Shown here piece by piece: positions 60,046 through 64,000 of a DNA stretch of 64,000 nucleotides. The notes beneath the pieces were generated by a model that worked only from the letters and a program-made list of their open reading frames with translations, did no database searches and was not told the DNA's origin. The position numbers and the translations under genes are program-made. The DNA is from Begonia masoniana (Eukaryota > Streptophyta > Magnoliopsida > Cucurbitales > Begoniaceae): NCBI GenBank assembly GCA_022432975.1, contig CM039506.1, positions 476,671-540,670 on the forward strand, read 5' to 3'. Every line of letters starts with the position of its first letter. The first letter of the stretch is position 1.

Positions 60046-63000
60046 ATGACTCGAGGAAGGGATCCTAGAGACGACGCGATGGATCGTCTTACAGACTTGA
60101 TAGACCGCCAGTCCCAGCATATGGACCGGCAAGCGCAACAAATTTCGGACTTAGTGAACCGAGAGAACCAGCGAGAGAATCAGAGGACTCAGGAGTTGGT
60201 AGTCCCCAGTAATCAGGGTATGCAGAGGTTTCAAAGCCTTCGGCCTCCAGTATTCGAGGGCCAGTCATCGGACCCGACACGTGCCGAGGAGTGGATTAGG
60301 GTTATGGAGGACATGTTGAATTACGCAGAGGTTGCCAACGGGAGCAGGGTCGCTTATGCTACATTTCACTTAGCTTTGGACGCTCGTTTCTGGTGGGACT
60401 CGATCAAGTCCACCACAGATGTATCAGTTATGACTTGGGATCGATTCAAGTTTTTATTCTACGATAAGTATTTCAGCCGCACGGTGAGAGTGGCCAAGAG
60501 GAACGAGTTTATGCAGCTGAAGCAGACTGGTTCAGTTGCAGATTATATTCGGAGATTTGAGTCTTTATCACGATTCGCACCTCGCCTTGTCAGCGATAAT
60601 GAGGAGAAGGTGCACCAGTTTATGGAGGGACTTAATCCGGAGATCCGGATGCACGTGGTTGTCTCAGGTATTATTGATGTACCCTTTTCTGATATTACAG
60701 CCAGAGCTCTGGATATTGAGGCTGCCAGAGCCACTTGTATTAGACCGAGGGAGCCAGCTAAGGGCTTCTTTCGCGAGATTCGACCTCAGACGCAGAGCCG
60801 AGGTTGGCAGCCCAGAGCACCGCCCCAGCCACAGCAGCGGGGTGTGAAGAGACCTCTCGAGGGAGGTAATGATCGGGGTAAGGGGAAGCAGATACAGGGG
60901 GCTTCTCAGGTGCCATGGTGCCCCTTGTGCCAGAGAGAGCATAGTGGAGAGTGCCGTGTGGGCTCTAACAAATGCTACAGATGTGGTGGAGTCGGCCATT
61001 TTGTTAGAGACTGCCCCCATCCGGGCCGAGATCAGTTGGGCGGAGATCAGAGGAAGGTTATGCCCAGGATTTTTGCCTTCATCGAGCCTGAGGATGTTGA
61101 TGACGATGCTCAGCCTGCCGTGATTGCAGGTACTATTTTGCTTATGGGCGCTACTGTATTTACTTTGATGGATACCGGAGCTACGCACTCCTTCGTATCG
61201 ACTGCATGTATGGCTAGATTGGGGTTAGAGTCTGAGTCGGCAGAGTACGAGTATAGTGTGATGCTGCCCTCAGGAGAGCGTATGCAGTCCAGTCATGTTA
61301 TTCAGGGGAATATTATTTCAGTTGGGAGCGTTACCCTCTACGCACGTCTGATCGTTATGGGCATAGAGCGGTACGACCTTATTTTGGGGATGGACTGGCT
61401 AGCACAGCACTTCGCCACCATCGATTGTCGCTCCGGGATGGTGACCTTCCGACCCCCGGACAGAGCCGAGTTTTCGTATCAGGCGATGAACCGACTGAGT
61501 AGCTCGCCTATTTCTTATTCCATGATGGTCAACGAGCAGTTCAAAGGTGCGTGCTCTATTTATTTGGCCTCAGTTTTTGATATTCAGTTGCTCAGCGGAG
61601 TGAAGCCGAGCGACATTCCTATTGTTAGAGAGTTCTCTGGCATATTCCTCGATGATCTTCCCGGTTTACCACCAGACCGGGAGATTGAGTTCACTATTGA
61701 TGTCTATCCAAACTCCGCGCCAAGGTTCAAGAACCCGTATCGGTTGGCACCAGCTGAGTTGAGAGAGTTGAGGACTCAGCTTGATGAGTTGCTAGAGAAG
61801 GGTTTTATTCGACCCAGTGTATCACCTTGGGGTGCGCCTGTTCTGTTTGTCAAGAAGAAAGACGGGACCCTCAGGATGTGCATTGATTACAGGGAGCTGA
61901 ATAAGCTCACAGTGAAGAATAAGTATCCATTGCCTCGTATTGACGACTTGTTTGACCAGCTACAGGGTGCCCGAGTGTTTTCTAGGATCGACCTACGCTC
62001 GGGTTATTATCAGCTGAAGGTCCGGAGGGATGACATACCGAAGACGGCGTTCCGAACGAGGTATGGGCATTATGAGTTCCTTGTTATGTCATTCGGGCTC
62101 ACTAATGCTCCTGCAGCGTTCATGGACTTGATGAACCGTGTTTTCAAGGAGTATCTGGACAGGTTCGTGGTGGTTTTCATCGACGATATTCTGATTTACT
62201 CCAAGACGAAGGAGGAACATGAGGAGCATCTGAGGATTGTTCTGAGTGTTCTATGTGAGCGCCAGCTGTATCCGAAGTTTTCGAAGTGCGAGTTCTGGCT
62301 GGACAGAGTGAGCTTCCTTGGCCATATTATATCACAGGACGGGGTTTCTGTGGATCCGAGCAAGATTCAGGTGGTCAGAGATTGGCCACAGCCGAAGAAC
62401 GTACGTGAGGTGCGTGGATTTCTCGGGTTGGCCGGCTATTATCGGAAGTTTATAGAGGGATTCTCAAAGATCGCACTTCCTCTTACGCGATTGACTCGGA
62501 AGAACGAGAAGTTTGTATGGTCGACTGCTTGTGATGACAGTTTCATGAAATTAAAGCAGAGACTGACCACCGCTCCAGTATTGGCGCTACCTGTTGAGGG
62601 TGACAGGTTCAGTGTTTATTGTGATGCGTCTGGAGTTGGACTCGGTTGTGTGCTGATGCAGGAGGGGAGAGTTATCGCTTATGCTTCTCGGCAGTTGAAG
62701 CCGTATGAGCAGAATTACCCTACGCACGACCTTGAGTTAGCAGCCGTGGTTTTCGCACTGAAGATATGGCGACATTATTTGTATGGGCAGCAGTGCGAGA
62801 TATTTTCCGACCACAAGAGCTTGAAGTACTTATTTACGCAGAAGGAGCTGAATATGCGGCAACGCAGGTGGCTTGAGTTCGTCAAAGACTATGATTTTGA
62901 TATCAAGTACCACCCAGGAAAGGCAAACAAGGTTGCTGATGCTCTGAGTAGAGTGCCTTCTGCGAGTCAGCCTTTATTGGCAGCGATGTCAGTTACGCTG

Positions 63001-64000
63001 CGGTCTGAGATTGAGAGATTCGACGTGGAGATAGTGGCAGAGTTGTCCAGTATGCTCACCAACATTTCTCTCAGGCCGACCATTCTGGATCGTATACGCG
63101 AGGCTCAGCAGAATGATGCGGAGTGTATTGAGCTTCGATCGAGCATGTTGTTAGATGATTCGTCGGATTTTCATTTATCTGCAGATGGTATTCTGAGATT
63201 CAGGCACAGGTGGTACGTGCCTAACGATGAGAGTCTGAAGAAGGATATTTTGGCTGAGGCACATTCTTCAGCTTATTCAGTGCACCCGGGAAGTACTAAG
63301 ATGTACCGGGATTTGAAGCAACACTTCTGGTGGCCGAACCTGAAGAGGGAGGTGGCCAAGTATGTTGAGACCTGTTTAGTCTGTCAGCAGGTGAAGGCCG
63401 AGCACCAGAGACCGTCCGGGACGTTATTGCCACTGCCGATTCCGGAGTGGAAGTGGGAGCAGATCTCTATGGATTTTATTGTGGGGCTCCCGAGGACGAC
63501 GAAGGGCCATGACGGCATATGGGTTATTGTGGATCGATTGACAAAGTCGGCCCACTTTTTATCTGTGAAGATGACATCGTCCATGGATCAGCTCGCCGAC
63601 CTATATGTGCAGGAGATCGTTAGACTGCACGGAGTTCCAGTTTCTATTGTCTCCGACAGAGATCCTAGATTCACGTCAAAGTTCTGGAAGAGTTTACATC
63701 GAGCTATGGGGACTCAGCTAAATTTCAGCACAGCGTTTCATCCTCAGACTGATGGTCAGACAGAGAGGACGAATCAGATTTTGGAGGATATGCTCAGAGC
63801 GTGTGTGCTGGAGTTTCAGGGCTCGTGGAGCCGATATTTACCTCTGGTTGAGTTCTCGTATAACAACAGCTTCCAGGCTACTATCGGCATGGCTCCGTAT
63901 GAGGCTTTATATGGTCGAAAGTGTAGGTCTCCATTATACTGGGACGAGGTTGGCGAGGCCAGCATCGTTGGTCCTGAGATCTTACAGCAAACGGCAGATA
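60046..64000 (+). CDS. gag-pol: E3 Gag-Pol polyprotein (partial, open to window end)
   Basis: The frame starts at the ATG at 60046 and continues for 1318 codons without a stop to the window edge. Domains in order: Gag with intact zinc knuckle C310, C313, H318, C323; protease DTGA at D376; RT FIDD with D713/D714 and an intact motif A (IDLRSGYYQ); RNase H D860; integrase HHCC region (CLVC) and catalytic D1143, D1204, E1240, with 35 residues between the last two as the family requires. The end of integrase and the chromodomain are beyond the window. It is closely similar to E1's protein over its whole length. By visible residues it could encode working enzymes. Confidence 0.95.
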   Translation, partial: MTRGRDPRDDAMDRLTDLIDRQSQHMDRQAQQISDLVNRENQRENQRTQELVVPSNQGMQRFQSLRPPVFEGQSSDPTRAEEWIRVMEDMLNYAEVANGSRVAYATFHLALDARFWWDSIKSTTDVSVMTWDRFKFLFYDKYFSRTVRVAKRNEFMQLKQTGSVADYIRRFESLSRFAPRLVSDNEEKVHQFMEGLNPEIRMHVVVSGIIDVPFSDITARALDIEAARATCIRPREPAKGFFREIRPQTQSRGWQPRAPPQPQQRGVKRPLEGGNDRGKGKQIQGASQVPWCPLCQREHSGECRVGSNKCYRCGGVGHFVRDCPHPGRDQLGGDQRKVMPRIFAFIEPEDVDDDAQPAVIAGTILLMGATVFTLMDTGATHSFVSTACMARLGLESESAEYEYSVMLPSGERMQSSHVIQGNIISVGSVTLYARLIVMGIERYDLILGMDWLAQHFATIDCRSGMVTFRPPDRAEFSYQAMNRLSSSPISYSMMVNEQFKGACSIYLASVFDIQLLSGVKPSDIPIVREFSGIFLDDLPGLPPDREIEFTIDVYPNSAPRFKNPYRLAPAELRELRTQLDELLEKGFIRPSVSPWGAPVLFVKKKDGTLRMCIDYRELNKLTVKNKYPLPRIDDLFDQLQGARVFSRIDLRSGYYQLKVRRDDIPKTAFRTRYGHYEFLVMSFGLTNAPAAFMDLMNRVFKEYLDRFVVVFIDDILIYSKTKEEHEEHLRIVLSVLCERQLYPKFSKCEFWLDRVSFLGHIISQDGVSVDPSKIQVVRDWPQPKNVREVRGFLGLAGYYRKFIEGFSKIALPLTRLTRKNEKFVWSTACDDSFMKLKQRLTTAPVLALPVEGDRFSVYCDASGVGLGCVLMQEGRVIAYASRQLKPYEQNYPTHDLELAAVVFALKIWRHYLYGQQCEIFSDHKSLKYLFTQKELNMRQRRWLEFVKDYDFDIKYHPGKANKVADALSRVPSASQPLLAAMSVTLRSEIERFDVEIVAELSSMLTNISLRPTILDRIREAQQNDAECIELRSSMLLDDSSDFHLSADGILRFRHRWYVPNDESLKKDILAEAHSSAYSVHPGSTKMYRDLKQHFWWPNLKREVAKYVETCLVCQQVKAEHQRPSGTLLPLPIPEWKWEQISMDFIVGLPRTTKGHDGIWVIVDRLTKSAHFLSVKMTSSMDQLADLYVQEIVRLHGVPVSIVSDRDPRFTSKFWKSLHRAMGTQLNFSTAFHPQTDGQTERTNQILEDMLRACVLEFQGSWSRYLPLVEFSYNNSFQATIGMAPYEALYGRKCRSPLYWDEVGEASIVGPEILQQTAD

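Larger units (their letters stand above)
57262..64000 (+). mobile_element. E3: Tekay/Del-type chromovirus, cut by window end
   Basis: This is a plus-strand sibling of E1 with a 2620-bp 5' LTR (57262-59881), a PBS and an open gag-pol that runs off the window. It inserted in the E4 LTR after AGATG (57257-57261), the expected target duplication; the matching copy is not in the window. E3 retains the Gag zinc-knuckle Cys and the integrase catalytic Asp that E1 lost, so it may be closer to an active copy (inference; its 3' half is unseen). Confidence 0.93.

Overview
The window is plant nuclear DNA with no host gene. It is a long block of tandem satellite DNA broken up by LTR retrotransposons of the Ty3/gypsy chromovirus lineage. 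The evidence is a ~208-bp monomer repeated head to tail over about 38.5 kb, chromovirus gag-pol proteins, and primer-binding sites matching plant initiator tRNA-Met. The species cannot be named. A flowering plant, perhaps a eudicot, in centromeric or pericentromeric heterochromatin is the best reading (inference).

Layout: (1) 1-9589, satellite array A, about 46 monomers, including a 6-monomer (1248-bp) higher-order repeat. (2) 9590-27490, element E1, a Tekay/Del-type chromovirus on the minus strand with 2.37/2.39-kb LTRs, target-site duplication TCCAT and one open 1482-codon gag-pol. Its integrase has lost a catalytic Asp and its Gag zinc knuckle has lost a Cys. (3) 16613-25093, element E2, a second chromovirus (CRM-like) nested in the few bases between E1's PBS and 5' LTR, with duplication ATAAT, nearly identical 1.27-kb LTRs and a frameshifted gag-pol. 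(4) 27491-56417, satellite array B, about 139 monomers in the same orientation, resuming exactly where array A was interrupted. (5) 56418-57261, the end of a minus-strand E1-like LTR (E4). (6) 57262-64000, element E3, a plus-strand sibling of E1 inserted in the E4 LTR; its gag-pol is open to the window edge and keeps the catalytic residues E1 has lost.

Order of events: satellite, then E1, then E2 inside E1 (LTR divergence ~1% in E1, ~0.2-0.3% in E2); separately E4 into the satellite, then E3 into E4.

The least explained structures lie inside the long LTRs of E1/E3. One is a conserved module of hairpin, array of 18-nt mini-palindromes (GCAGCG-N6-CGCTGC), hairpin, with no such array in the E4 fragment. 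Another is a gene-like 5' region (TATA, CT-rich leader, telo-box) with splice signals at conserved spacing. The third is a tiny acidic reading frame that seems to change mostly outside second codon positions. The satellite monomer carries dyad symmetries. Several indel-dense patches of the array, and the frameshifts in E2, may be assembly errors rather than biology.
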